A DNA stretch of 64,000 bases, from NCBI GenBank assembly GCA_947462335.1, contig OX381721.1, positions 1,612,001 through 1,676,000 of the forward strand, written 5' to 3'. The stretch comes from Harmothoe impar (Eukaryota > Annelida > Polychaeta > Phyllodocida > Polynoidae). The translations under genes were made by a program, and so were the position numbers. The stretch's first letter is position 1. Every line of letters starts with the position of its first letter. The notes beneath the pieces are model-generated. The model did no database searches, was not told where the DNA came from, and was given only the letters and a program-made list of their open reading frames with translations. Positions 1-8,445 of the stretch are shown here, one piece after another.

Positions 1-2
1 TC

Positions 3-395
3 AGGAAGACGGCGCCCAGACCGGCGGGCTACTCGCCGTTCACGAAAGCGCTGCGCGAAGCAGTTCCCACAGACTCCTTGATCGGAAACCATCTGTATAA
101 AGCGAGTGGACCTGGCCGAAGTTTGGACACACGGCTTGCTGACAGAGGTCGGAAACGACCGAGCTTCGACTCGGAAGAAAGAGAAGCAGCAGCAGCAGCA
201 GCAGCAGTAGCAGCAGCAGACTCTTCTCTCCAGGTGGACGATCAATCCTCTGACGACGAGGAGGACGACAGTGAACTTTTCCAAACTCCGACTTCCTATA
301 GGAGCGTGGCGAGTAAGAAAAGGAGAGGGCGCAACCGCCTAGCGGCGAGCTCGTCGTTCACGCCCTCAACAGGCCCACCATGGGCAAACCAGTGA
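3..395 (+). CDS. C-terminal end of an unrecognised Polinton-like ORF (partial)
   Basis: The frame is open from the window edge, so this is the 3' end of a longer gene whose start is missing. About 130 residues are visible. They include an alanine tract encoded by a GCA/CAG run (about 183-222), an acidic stretch (SDDEEDDSE) and a basic patch (SKKRRGRNR) resembling a nuclear localisation signal. It ends 16 bases inside the integrase gene, in another frame, an overlap typical of compact viral genomes. I do not recognise a family. It could be the tail of a structural or DNA-binding protein of the element. The first possible start codon in view is not reliable evidence of a real start. Confidence 0.55.
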   Translation, partial: RKTAPRPAGYSPFTKALREAVPTDSLIGNHLYKASGPGRSLDTRLADRGRKRPSFDSEEREAAAAAAAVAAADSSLQVDDQSSDDEEDDSELFQTPTSYRSVASKKRRGRNRLAASSSFTPSTGPPWANQ

Positions 396-1516
396 AGAGA
401 CTGACCAAGAAGGAAAAAGAAAAGAAGCGCGTAGTAGCTAGATATACCGACGTCAAAGCGCCCTCCAGTTTCACTAGCGTGACTAAACTCCAGAAACATC
501 ATTTTCGCCACCTGAACCCGGCCGTCATCCGAGATGCTTTAGTGTCGCTGGACGCCTACACTAAACATAAACCCATTCGGAGAAAATTCGCAAGGAACAA
601 GACTATAACCGGCGCAATCGATCAGCAGTGGCAGATAGATCTGATGGACATGCAAGCTTTGGCGTCTCACAACGACCGCTTCCGGTACGTGGTGACGGCG
701 ATCAACGTTTTCTCTAGGTACGCGTGGGCCGTTCCCATTAAATCCAAGAGCGGCGCTGATGTCACAGAGGCCTTCCGAGAGATGACAGGCACTGGCGAGA
801 GACGACCGCGCACTGTTCAGACAGACAAGGGGAAAGAGTTTTTGAACAAGATCTTTCAAGATCACTTGAAGAGCGAGGGCATAGAGTTCTTCACTGGCGA
901 GAACGACGACATCAAAGCTAGTCTAGTGGAGCGCTTGAACCGCAGTCTGAAGGAGAAGCTGTGGCGTTATTTCACACACAAGCGCACGTATCGCTACGTA
1001 GACGTACTGCACCATGTAGTGTCTTCTTACAATCGCACTCACCACAAGACGTTGAAAATGGCGCCGGCTCAAGTCAGCTCGGAAAACAGCGAAACAGTTT
1101 TCTACCGACAAGATCTCCAAACTAACAAACAAATCGACGAAATATGGAAAAAGAAGAAAAAAACAAAGACGTCCGCCGTCGACGTCATCGCTCCGGGTGA
1201 CAGAGTGAGGATGTTGAGAACTAAAGGCGCCTTCGACAAAGGGTACGAGGGAAACTGGCGCGAGGAAGTGGTCGACGTTGCTAAGACGTTGGGAAGCAGA
1301 GGGTTCGAGCTGAAAGACGACAAGGGCGAGGAGATAAAAGGCGTCTTCTACCCGGAAGAGGTTCAGAAGGTGTACAAGAGTCGTTACGACAACAACTACC
1401 TGATAGACGAGGTGTTGCGCCGCAAGACCGTCGACGGTAAAGAGTTAGCTTTCGTACGTTGGTTAGGTTACGACGACAAGTTCAACGAGTGGATCCCCGT
1501 CAAAAAAATAACGTAG
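380..1516 (+). CDS. Retroviral-type integrase with C-terminal chromodomain
   Basis: A 378-residue integrase of the Polinton/adintovirus class (relatives are annotated as F54H12.3-like transposon-derived proteins). It would cut and join element ends into chromosomal DNA in the nucleus. The rve core shows the catalytic triad D87 (in QIDLMD), D149 (in QTDKGKEF) and E184 (in LVERLNR); D149 and E184 lie 35 apart, a DD35E spacing. Residues about 338-378 form a chromodomain (YLIDEVL, FVRWLGY, NEWIP), which in related integrases can steer insertion to particular chromatin. The N-terminus is strongly basic. The start at 380 has an excellent Kozak context (CCACCATGG). No stop or frameshift interrupts it, so it looks intact. 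A 23-base A run separates it from the next gene. Confidence 0.95.
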   Translation: MGKPVKRLTKKEKEKKRVVARYTDVKAPSSFTSVTKLQKHHFRHLNPAVIRDALVSLDAYTKHKPIRRKFARNKTITGAIDQQWQIDLMDMQALASHNDRFRYVVTAINVFSRYAWAVPIKSKSGADVTEAFREMTGTGERRPRTVQTDKGKEFLNKIFQDHLKSEGIEFFTGENDDIKASLVERLNRSLKEKLWRYFTHKRTYRYVDVLHHVVSSYNRTHHKTLKMAPAQVSSENSETVFYRQDLQTNKQIDEIWKKKKKTKTSAVDVIAPGDRVRMLRTKGAFDKGYEGNWREEVVDVAKTLGSRGFELKDDKGEEIKGVFYPEEVQKVYKSRYDNNYLIDEVLRRKTVDGKELAFVRWLGYDDKFNEWIPVKKIT

Positions 1517-1539
1517 AAAAAAAAAAAAAAAAAAAAAAA
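1517..1539. repeat. A23 homopolymer between integrase and penton genes
   Basis: An uninterrupted run of 23 A begins right after the integrase stop; its last A is the first base of the next gene's ATG. It could be replication slippage, a polymerase-stuttering site or a relict poly(A). It leaves a strongly A-rich leader for the downstream ORF. Confidence 0.9.
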
Positions 1540-2657
1540 TGAACATCACTCTACCTAGCAACAGCTCTATGGAGTATTATCCTGACAACAGCTTGACGTC
1601 TTTCCGAACTCACTTCGACTCGCCGCTCCTTCTGCCCGAAGCGTACGAAGCGGCTCTGACTGAGATCATCCTCCCTACAGAATGGACTAACGTGCACGAC
1701 GACGACTTGATCATCGTTGTTCCTCTGCGCACCAAAGGTTCGCTAGAGGAGGCGATCCAGGTTTTAAAAGAAACTAAATTCTCCGAAGGAAAAAAACCAC
1801 AGGTAGACTGGAAGAGAATGAAAAACGCGAACGGTCTGAGCAAGCTAACGTTCAGCTCAAAATTCCCGCTGAGCTGGAAGGAAGCGAGCTATGTAACGGT
1901 GGAAGAGATATCAGACACGTCGGAAGAGCAGCAATTGAAACCGGAAACAAAAAGGTTCAAGAGAGAGGTCGACTTGAGACAGACGAATGCCGTATACAAG
2001 CAGTTCTTGTCCCCGGCGGTGAAGAAGAAGACGATCAGCCATCAAGCAAGACAGATGATCGAAAAGATGGAGAAGGACATGGGAGTGCGCAGTTTCATGC
2101 CAAACATATTCGAGATACCTCCTATTTTCACCGGAAGCAACCACACCCTAATCGAGCGCTTGAGTGAGACGTTGCGAGATGACAGACTAGAGGGCGACAG
2201 CTTCTTGCTCAAACCGATGCGGATCTTATCGTACGACGCCAAGACGAAACGCGTCACCATCAAACCGCCGAGACACTGTGCTGTCCTGCTGAGTCAGCAT
2301 CTCGCATGCGTTCTAGGCTTCGGAGAGAAGACGTGTTTCGCGTCGCCGACTACCGGCGCCTACTCGATGGATGTTTACGGGGACGTGCACTTTGTGTACA
2401 TATACACCGACATGATCCAGGAGAGACGTGTGGGCGACATGCAAGTGCCGCTGTTGCGCTGCGTGGCGGTGGACAGAGGCGGAAAGCGTCGAGGTGGCGT
2501 GCAAGCTATCAGTTTTCCCCATTTGGATTATTTCCCCTTGAAATCCAAGAGGTTTACCGAGGTCGGCATCTATTTAAGAGACCGATCCGGTCATTCCATC
2601 CCATTCGGTAGAGGCGAGGTGACCGTGACACTTCATCTGAGACCTATTGAGCGCTGA
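1539..2657 (+). CDS. Penton-like minor capsid protein
   Basis: A 372-residue protein. Its N-terminus (LPSNSSMEYYPDNSLTSF, then LTEIILPTEWTNV) matches the start of a family common in Polintons and adintoviruses and predicted to be the single-jelly-roll penton or minor capsid protein. It would occupy the vertices of an icosahedral capsid built from the major capsid protein encoded downstream. The middle (about residues 60-190) is charged and less conserved. The C-terminal half contains the beta-rich, capsid-like part (VLGFGEK, MDVYGDVHFVYIYTDM, HLDYFPL). It is a single intact ORF starting immediately after the A23 run and ending 11 bases before the next ORF. The penton assignment follows from family resemblance, not from a structure. 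Confidence 0.8.
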   Translation: MNITLPSNSSMEYYPDNSLTSFRTHFDSPLLLPEAYEAALTEIILPTEWTNVHDDDLIIVVPLRTKGSLEEAIQVLKETKFSEGKKPQVDWKRMKNANGLSKLTFSSKFPLSWKEASYVTVEEISDTSEEQQLKPETKRFKREVDLRQTNAVYKQFLSPAVKKKTISHQARQMIEKMEKDMGVRSFMPNIFEIPPIFTGSNHTLIERLSETLRDDRLEGDSFLLKPMRILSYDAKTKRVTIKPPRHCAVLLSQHLACVLGFGEKTCFASPTTGAYSMDVYGDVHFVYIYTDMIQERRVGDMQVPLLRCVAVDRGGKRRGGVQAISFPHLDYFPLKSKRFTEVGIYLRDRSGHSIPFGRGEVTVTLHLRPIER

Positions 2658-2668
2658 AAGAGAGAAAA

Positions 2669-3094
2669 ATGATGCGTCAACGCGTTCCGTACTTTCCACC
2701 CAGGCGCACCGTCGGCAGAGGGTACAGCGATTACTACAACGCGCAGCTGGGCAACGGCGTCAACGTGTACAGCGGGCGCTCTTTCCAGAGCGGGCACGGT
2801 TAAGGCGGCGCTCTGTTAGGTCTGATGCGCTCGGCTACCCCACTATTGAAGTCGGTGGGAAAAACGCTGCTCCGCGCCGGTGTGGGCGTAGCTAAAGATG
2901 TGCTGGCGGGTCGGACTTTAAAGAGCAGCGTGAAAGACCGAGGCGCAGGCGCTCTGAAGAGACTGGCGAGTACGACGTTCTCGGGAGGAAAGACGCCTGT
3001 CGCGTCTAAGAAAGGGTCGAAACGTCGCCGGCATTCTCCTCAGACGGGCGGTGGCTCTTGCAAGAGACGTAGAGGGGATGTATTCGACCGGTAA
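2669..3094 (+). pseudogene. Small basic core (PX-like) protein interrupted by an in-frame TAA
   Basis: From the ATG at 2669 the frame reads through 44 codons (Tyr/Gly-rich, ending GRSFQSGHG), meets TAA at 2801-2803, and continues open in the same frame to the stop at 3092-3094. The second part begins GGALLGLMRSATPLL and ends in a Lys/Arg-rich tail (SKKGSKRRRH, CKRRRGD). Glycine-rich hydrophobic and then basic architecture is typical of the small virion/core proteins of Polintons, comparable to adenovirus core or PX proteins. The in-frame continuation shows that this was one gene. The TAA is either a disabling mutation, a sequence error or a readthrough site. Alternatively, translation restarts at the ATG at 2825 and gives an 89-residue protein. 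Confidence 0.7.
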
Positions 3095-3111
3095 GCGCCT
3101 AGGCGTTCAGG

Positions 3112-3148
3112 TATAAATAAAAAGACTGGAGGCGGCCGGCGTCAGTCT
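3112..3148 (+). promoter_or_regulatory. TATA box and initiator for the major capsid gene
   Basis: TATAAATA at 3112-3119 is followed 32 bases downstream by TCAGTCT (3142-3148), a good match to the metazoan initiator with A+1 at about 3144. The capsid ATG lies 30 bases further on, giving a short leader. The same TATA stretch contains AATAAA (3116-3121), which could serve as the poly(A) signal of the upstream gene. Confidence 0.75.
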
Positions 3149-3173
3149 GTCGGCCGCGTGAAGAGAGAACACA

Positions 3174-4478
3174 ATGGCTTACGTACACGAGAGCAGTAAC
3201 GAGTGCGCGCTCTCTGAGCTCGACCTGCACACCGTAGCGCCGACTCAGACTACTATCTTAAAGTCGTCTTTCCTGGGGATAGAAACAAAAAACTCTTTAG
3301 AGGATGGAGGTAACATAAATTTCACCATCAACAAGTCGCAAGAGTACACAGACCTGAACGAGAATTACCTTCATCTGGAATGTCAAGTGCTAAAGGACGG
3401 AGCGGCGATCGAGGACACCGACGCGGTAGCTCCGGTGAACAACTTGGCTCACTCGCTCTTCAAAGACGTCCAAGTCTCCATCGGCGGTTTCAAAGTGTCT
3501 GGCAACACCGAGACCTACCCTTACCGAGCTTACTTGGAAGGGTTACTCAACTACAACAAAGACGTGAAGGACGGCGTCATGAGGGCCCAGGGGTGGCATG
3601 AAGATACGCCCGGTCAGTTTGACACGTTGACTGACGCGAATGCGGGGTACAAAGCGCGCAAGAAGCTAATCTCCAACAAGCGCTTTTCGCTGATGGCGCG
3701 ACTGCACTTTGACCTGGCTCATCAACCGAAGCTCATCGTTGGAGAGACAGAAATCAATCTCACTCTGAAACAAGCGGCGCCCTCTTTCTATCTGATGTGC
3801 GCCGCTGACGGAGGCTACAGCTTGAAGATCTACAAAGCAAAGCTCTACGTGCGACGCGTGCTGGTGGCGGACGCTGTAGCGGAAACGCACGAGAGAGCGG
3901 TGATAGAACACGGGCCCTTCGACTACCCGGTGAACAGAGTGGAGGTGACGACGTACGCCATCCCTCAAGGTAACAGAGATCACAGTTACACGCACTCCAA
4001 CACAGGCCAGCTTCCCAAGTCGATGATGATTTGCTTCCTTGACCACGACGCCTTCAACGGTAGCTACACCAAGAACCCGTTCGAGATGAAGCATTACGAC
4101 ATCAGCTCGCTTCAAGTGATAGTGAACGATCAGAAAGTGCCGAACGACGCCTACGTGCCCGACTTTAAGACCAAAGCGGCCGTGAGAGAGTACTTGGCGC
4201 TACACACGGAAACGGGGATGTACGAGGGCGCGCGCTCCTGCGGTATTTCATACGATCAATTCCTGAACGGTTACACGGTGTTCCCCCTCGACTTAACCCC
4301 AGACAGATCGCACGACGGGTGTCGCGTGAACCTTATAAGAGCGGGTCAGCTGAGGGTGGAAGTCAGTTTCCGCTCGGCGCTACAAGCGACAACAACGGTG
4401 CTACTCTACTTGGTGTACGACAACGTCGTCGAGCTGACCCGAGATCGACACCCCGTCACCGACTACCACATGAACTGA
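3174..4478 (+). CDS. Major capsid protein (F54H12.2-like, double jelly roll)
   Basis: A 434-residue protein of the family annotated as F54H12.2-like in many invertebrate genomes, which corresponds to the hexon-like double-jelly-roll major capsid protein of Polinton/adintovirus elements. It would trimerise into the capsomers of an icosahedral shell. Recognisable blocks are ECALSELDLHTVAPTQT near the N-terminus, INKSQEYTDLNENYLHLEC, then LAHSLFKDVQVSIGG (about residues 90-105) and SNTETYPYRAYLE-type sequence, and FPLDLTPDR near residue 370. The ORF is intact with a good start (ACACAATGG) behind a clear TATA+Inr promoter. It is shorter than the capsid proteins of many classical Polintons (over 500 residues) but close to the F54H12.2 type. 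Confidence 0.88.
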   Translation: MAYVHESSNECALSELDLHTVAPTQTTILKSSFLGIETKNSLEDGGNINFTINKSQEYTDLNENYLHLECQVLKDGAAIEDTDAVAPVNNLAHSLFKDVQVSIGGFKVSGNTETYPYRAYLEGLLNYNKDVKDGVMRAQGWHEDTPGQFDTLTDANAGYKARKKLISNKRFSLMARLHFDLAHQPKLIVGETEINLTLKQAAPSFYLMCAADGGYSLKIYKAKLYVRRVLVADAVAETHERAVIEHGPFDYPVNRVEVTTYAIPQGNRDHSYTHSNTGQLPKSMMICFLDHDAFNGSYTKNPFEMKHYDISSLQVIVNDQKVPNDAYVPDFKTKAAVREYLALHTETGMYEGARSCGISYDQFLNGYTVFPLDLTPDRSHDGCRVNLIRAGQLRVEVSFRSALQATTTVLLYLVYDNVVELTRDRHPVTDYHMN

Positions 4479-4507
4479 AGACAAGACGGCGGTACTTGGC
4501 GTATCGT

Positions 4508-4960
4508 ATGAACACGCTTGAAATAAGCAGAGTGTTGAAGGAAAACGTTCACACAAAACATCGTTTCCTGGGCGTTTTCTCTTGTGACACTATTCCGAAG
4601 CACCCTATCAAAGACACTTGTTTCGTGAGCAACACAGATCCGCAACATTTACCAGGTCAGCATTGGGTGGCGTTTTACGTGTCGAGCACGGGTGAAGTGT
4701 ACTACTTTGATTCCTTCGGCTTACCGCCGCTGAGTGCGGAGTTCTTGTCTTTCGTGGAACGCTCTGCTCCGTTCAAGTGGCAAAGAAACCGCATTCAACT
4801 ACAAGACACTTCTGCTGACACCTGTGGACCTCATTGCGTTCATTTCCTAATTGAAGCATGTCGAACAAGAAACCCCAAGAAGTGCGTCATGCGCATGAGC
4901 AAAATCCCAAAGCTGAGCGACCGGGCCGTGAGTCAGAAGCTATCGATGATGCTGTTGTGA
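4508..4960 (+). CDS. Adenain-like cysteine protease (C5/ULP1 fold)
   Basis: A 150-residue protease resembling the adenovirus maturation protease and ULP1/SENP enzymes. It would process virion proteins during assembly. The expected catalytic residues are visible in order: His in GQHWVAFY (about residue 56), the acidic residue in YYFDSFG (about 72), Gln in RIQLQD (about 107) and Cys in DTCGPHC (about 115). I chose the ATG at 4508, 29 bases after the capsid stop, rather than the upstream non-ATG extension, because the family's N-terminal helix (LEISRVL) begins there. The ORF is intact. The gene order capsid-protease matches other Polintons. Confidence 0.9.
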   Translation: MNTLEISRVLKENVHTKHRFLGVFSCDTIPKHPIKDTCFVSNTDPQHLPGQHWVAFYVSSTGEVYYFDSFGLPPLSAEFLSFVERSAPFKWQRNRIQLQDTSADTCGPHCVHFLIEACRTRNPKKCVMRMSKIPKLSDRAVSQKLSMMLL

Positions 4961-5157
4961 CGGGTTGTTGCGATGGCGGCCGTTTCATGGAGGCAAAGAT
5001 TCTCTGCCTTGCCGAAATGGTGTTGGATTTATCCAAAGTCGTGCAATGTCTATTGGAGAGAAGTCGTCCGGGGTGTGGTGGTGCGAGTGACGGCGGCGTG
5101 AGACTTTGCGGCCTGTTGAGTTGCTGCAAATCGAAGAAGCAAGCTAAAAAAGCATAA
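4858..5157 (+). CDS. Small Cys-rich accessory ORF, unrecognised
   Basis: This ORF overlaps the end of the protease gene in another frame. An alternative ATG at 4987, 26 bases after the protease stop, would give 56 residues (MEAKILCLAEMVLDL and on). That second part has an amphipathic or hydrophobic N-terminus, several cysteines (GLLSCCKSKK) and a Lys-rich end. I do not recognise it. The shorter version looks more gene-like because it lies after the protease and right before the poly(A) signals. It may be a small membrane-associated accessory protein, but chance ORFs of this size are common. Confidence 0.4.
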   Translation: MSNKKPQEVRHAHEQNPKAERPGRESEAIDDAVVTGCCDGGRFMEAKILCLAEMVLDLSKVVQCLLERSRPGCGGASDGGVRLCGLLSCCKSKKQAKKA

Positions 5158-5186
5158 ACTTGTGTGTTTTTTCTGATTGAAATGAA

Positions 5187-5199
5187 AATAAAGAATAAA
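5187..5199 (+). terminator. Tandem AATAAA poly(A) signals
   Basis: Two AATAAA hexamers (5187-5192 and 5194-5199) lie 30-40 bases after the last ORF, followed by a T/GT-rich stretch (5219-5276). They suit 3'-end formation of the capsid-protease transcript. Confidence 0.7.
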
Positions 5200-5259
5200 A
5201 TGAAAAGAAAAGAAATTATCTTGTTGTGTTTTTATTTCTATATATAAGTTACATAACTT

Positions 5260-5620
5260 TTTTTTTGTTTGTTTGTTTACAAACAGTCACGTGTCACGTG
5301 GTGTTGTTTACAAACAAGAAAGCCACGTGGTGTTGTTTACAAACAAACCCTAAGTAGGTCACGTTACCCTAGTTACCAGAATGCCGGCTTCTGATTGGCT
5401 GAGCCTAAGTAGGTCACGTGACGTAAGTAGGTCACGTTACCATGGTTACCAGAATGCCAGCCTCTGATTGGCTGAGAGCTTCTAAGTAGGTCAGTAGGTC
5501 ACCCAGAATGCTGGCTTCTGATTGGCTGAGAGCCCTAAGTAGGTCACGTTACCATGGCAACGGGTCACGTGACCAAATGGAGGCCTCTGATTGGCTGCAG
5601 GTCGATTGAGTAATAAACAG
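5260..5620. promoter_or_regulatory. Terminal repeat region with E-box, CCAAT and forkhead-like motifs
   Basis: Two kinds of direct repeats alternate here. Near 5268-5346, GTTGTTTACAAACAA-type palindromes (forkhead-like TGTTTAC) alternate with CACGTG E-boxes. From 5350 to 5600 there are four imperfect repeats of 50-80 bases, each with AAGTAGGTCACGT, GTTACCAGAATGC and CTGATTGGCTGAG (an inverted CCAAT box). This is either the element's right terminal repeat, an enhancer/promoter, or both. It cannot be paired with a left terminus in this window. Confidence 0.65.
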
Positions 5621-5640
5621 TACTTAACTATAGTCCCGTT

Positions 5641-6611
5641 CCGATACATACTATACTACTGACCGTTACAGGGCTTCAAAATGGCATTCTACCCAAAACA
5701 AAACCAACTGCCTATGAAAGATGAGCCGTGTCTCAATATGGGGTTCAATCTTTACAATTTTAAATGGGGGTGGGGGGAGGGAAGAAACAGAGGTGATGCA
5801 TCAATTGAGGTATAGAGCCAAGGTTGATAGAATTATGTCCTGTGTATTCGAATGACGCCCTTTATACACTTTTAGATGAAGATAAAAAGGAAACCGGGTT
5901 GATATATCTACATTATATGCTCTGATATCCATGAGATATTTCACTGAGGATAATTACATAGAGGTGAATGAGAGCCAAGTGGGGGAAAACTCAGAATTCC
6001 ATCCACCAGAAATAATGCCCTATATACTAAACATAATTATATTGTATTTATTTCACAGTTGGCTCGGGGAACAAAAATAACGGTCTGTTTACATTGAGTA
6101 CAAACGAATTACTATAGAGTACGTTTTAAGTCAGATATAGAACAGTCTCTGTGACGTTATTTGAGGCCAAATCAATTAATGCAACTAAAATGTGGCCGTA
6201 CATGATCGGTGGCCGTACATGATTGGAAAATAACAAAATCCCCCCAAGACCCCATGTACTACGCTATTTAACTCATCTAACCATACCTACTGGCTGTAAT
6301 GTATTTTTGGGGAAGTTTCTTAGGACAAGAAAAGCCCCCTTGCTATGACTGATTGATGTGTGAAACGACCATCCATATCAACTAAATAAAGACCTTCAGC
6401 TGAGTTTGCCCCCCCCCCTCCCACATTGAGTTTACACCAACAGCCGATACCATATGTACCCTCCCCTCTTAGATCCAACTTCCCCATTGTCCAGGGATGA
6501 CATTCCTCATATCCCATTTCTGTCCTTTATTTCTGACACACTTTCTAGCTGTACTGTACAAATAATGCCCCATGCCAGGCTGGGCCTACAGTAGAGTAGT
6601 TATTAAGTGTA
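5641..6611. other. Non-coding stretch, nothing recognised
   Basis: AT-rich unique-looking DNA. I see only a short tandem duplication (GGCCGTACATGAT twice, about 6193-6220) and a C-run near 6410-6418. No gene or TIR element is supported. Confidence 0.6.
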
Positions 6612-6716
6612 CCCAGTGGGCACAAAGTTCAGTTCAACATTGAGTCAACGTTGGATTAACAATGAACATTGACAACCATTTATCAACGTTGATTCAATGT
6701 TCTGTGCCCTCTGGGT
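6612..6716. mobile_element. Short MITE, CCCAGTGGGCACA family (R3), copy 1
   Basis: A 105-base element with terminal inverted repeats, CCCAGTGGGCACA at the left and TGTGCCCTCTGGG at the right. The interior is built from CAACGTTGATTCAATGTT-like inverted motifs. A second copy lies at 27808-27915. Confidence 0.8.
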
Positions 6717-6834
6717 ATGGACGTGATGGCTACTTATTTATTGTCTTATGATCAGTTTCATTTTCATCTGTTTACATTTTCAAGCCTTCAGGATGAGATG
6801 CAATTCATGAAATCATAGATTGATTATATTTGTA

Positions 6835-7133
6835 TCAGGCCAAACAAAATAAAAGGTTTGTTTCAGGTTACCCGACCGACTCTATCTTAATAGGGCCAAC
6901 CCTACGTTTTTTTATGCAATTTTGAAGACATTTTTATATTTTGATACTCTTTTGGGGTCAAATTTAGCTTTGCAAAATTTTGGAAAAGAAATTCCCCATC
7001 TTCACACTTTTTGGATCAATTTTAGAGGGAAAGTTAAAAAAAAAATATAAAAAATCAAAAAAAAATCCGACCTACCGACCCTAGAGATTCTTCCCATGTT
7101 ACCTGAAACAAAACTTTGTTTTTATTTGGCCTC
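6835..7133. mobile_element. MITE of the TTTCAGGTTAC family (R2), copy 1
   Basis: Ends are GGCCAAAC...GGTTTGTTTCAGGTTAC and GTTACCTGAAACAAAAC...TTTGGCC, in inverted orientation. The interior has the family's CCCGACC/AGGGCC block and a poly(A)-rich stretch. Other copies lie at about 28556, 28838, 53250 and 55626. Confidence 0.8.
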
Positions 7134-8219
7134 TGCAAACATGCCCCTTTCCACTTACAGCTAGATATGTGGTGGTTTCTAGGCTAGGTGCATAGTTGAG
7201 GTTAGGACGGTACACAGCTACACTGGCAACAGTCCAATTGTCCCCCCGGGAAGTTAACCCTTTAAGGGCTTCATAGTACTTTAATTATATCATCATAATA
7301 AATGTCTGGCGAGTAAGTTGCTAGCGCTTTAGCCATGCATCATGTCGGTTAATAGATTCACAGATGGTCAGCAAGATGCATGAATGCATTGCTTCAATAC
7401 GATAAATGAACATACACCTTATAGCAGCAGGCCGTCCTTACAGGGTTAGCGGTTAGGTGAGATGTTTCACTGCAGGTAGCATTCCTATCACATGTACTTA
7501 GAGCTATACACACATGTAGCAAGAAAGGGTGACTTTTTCATAATAAAGTTGTTTTGTTTTAGCAATATCAATATATCATTGTCTGTATTGGCTATGTTCA
7601 GGGGTGTCGGAACAGGGGGGGCCAGGGGGGGCCATGCCCCCCCCCCCTAATTCTAGAAGTTGGGGGGGGGGGGAGGATATCTTTTGCCCCCCCCCAAAAA
7701 ATGTTGGAAATATTATTATACCTAGCATATGATAGTCCTATCTCTTAAGCACTGAAACCAATACGCCCACCCCAGTGCAGGGAGTCTCGGTGTCTCAGTT
7801 TTAAATCACACAGAAACCACACAGAAATCATACAGAAACAGCTGCGGGGCATTGACAGTAATATGGATGCCACCAGCTCGAATTGATTGATGAAGCTAAA
7901 TATGTGTGCATTTCTAGAATCAGCGTGAGAGCCAGCTGTCCTCCTATAGGGTGTACAAAATCAGAATGCAGTCCAAATCACGAAGAAACTAATACTTTGG
8001 ATAGAAATAAGAAAATTATTACATGGAGAGAGTAAGATTCATTTTCTGCAAGCCAATTGAGCAACGAGCCTTGGTCTACTTAACTAAAGAGACGCTCGGT
8101 CTCCAATTAAGAAGATTCAACCGCCTCTTAACTCATGATTAGCCCACAAGAAGAAAGTCAGGAAATGGCCCTCAATCAACTACAGCTGATAACGTCGGGG
8201 CGTCGACGGATGCGTCTAC
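7134..8219. other. Non-coding; repeat fragments and G/C homopolymers
   Basis: 7440-7556 is a fragment of the repeat family found at 60.6-60.9 kb (shared AAGAAAGGGTGACTTTTTC). 7600-7700 carries several G7-G12 and C9-C12 runs in a near-palindromic block around GGCCATGCC. No gene is supported. Confidence 0.55.
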
Positions 8220-8350
8220 TTGCTAAAAAGATGACATTTTCATGAATGTGGGCCCGGCTAGTAATTCGTCCGGTGCTGCATTGGTGCATCATGCCGACCC
8301 TATGGGAGTGTATCAACCTGTTGGGTCGGCATGATGCTTGAATGTAGGCG
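8220..8350. repeat. R1 palindromic repeat, fragment
   Basis: It contains the R1 core: TGCTGCATTGGTGCATCATG, then CCGACCCT, the spacer and GGGTCGGCATGATGC in inverted orientation. This is the leftmost of about 15 copies in the window. Confidence 0.7.
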
Positions 8351-8445
8351 CGGGGGTTCTGGGAAAAATACTCTGATTGCTTTCGGTATTTATCTATGTC
8401 AATTTGTGCATTGTATACCAATCCAATTCAATTTCAATTTACAAG

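Larger units (their letters stand above)
1..5640 (+). mobile_element. Polinton/adintovirus-like virus-like element, right part
   Basis: This block holds six or seven tightly packed, intronless genes on one strand: integrase, penton-like protein, small core protein, major capsid protein and adenain-like protease. That combination is characteristic of Polintons/Mavericks and adintoviruses, which integrate by a retroviral-type integrase and are thought to form virions. DNA polymerase B and the packaging ATPase are not seen; they may lie to the left of the window. The right limit is uncertain: coding and poly(A) signals end near 5200, then a repeat-rich terminal region runs to about 5.62 kb. The left end is outside the window, so terminal inverted repeats and target duplication cannot be checked. 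The block is visibly richer in CG dinucleotides than the AT-rich DNA that follows. Confidence 0.85.

Noticed and set aside
1517..1539. Poly(A) tail of a processed retrocopy
   Set aside because: The next gene starts at once on the same strand in a compact viral operon-like array; there is no target duplication or retrocopy boundary.
3666..4115. Minus-strand ORF of 149 codons opposite the capsid gene
   Set aside because: Shadow frame of the major capsid gene; the plus-strand product matches a known family and has a promoter.
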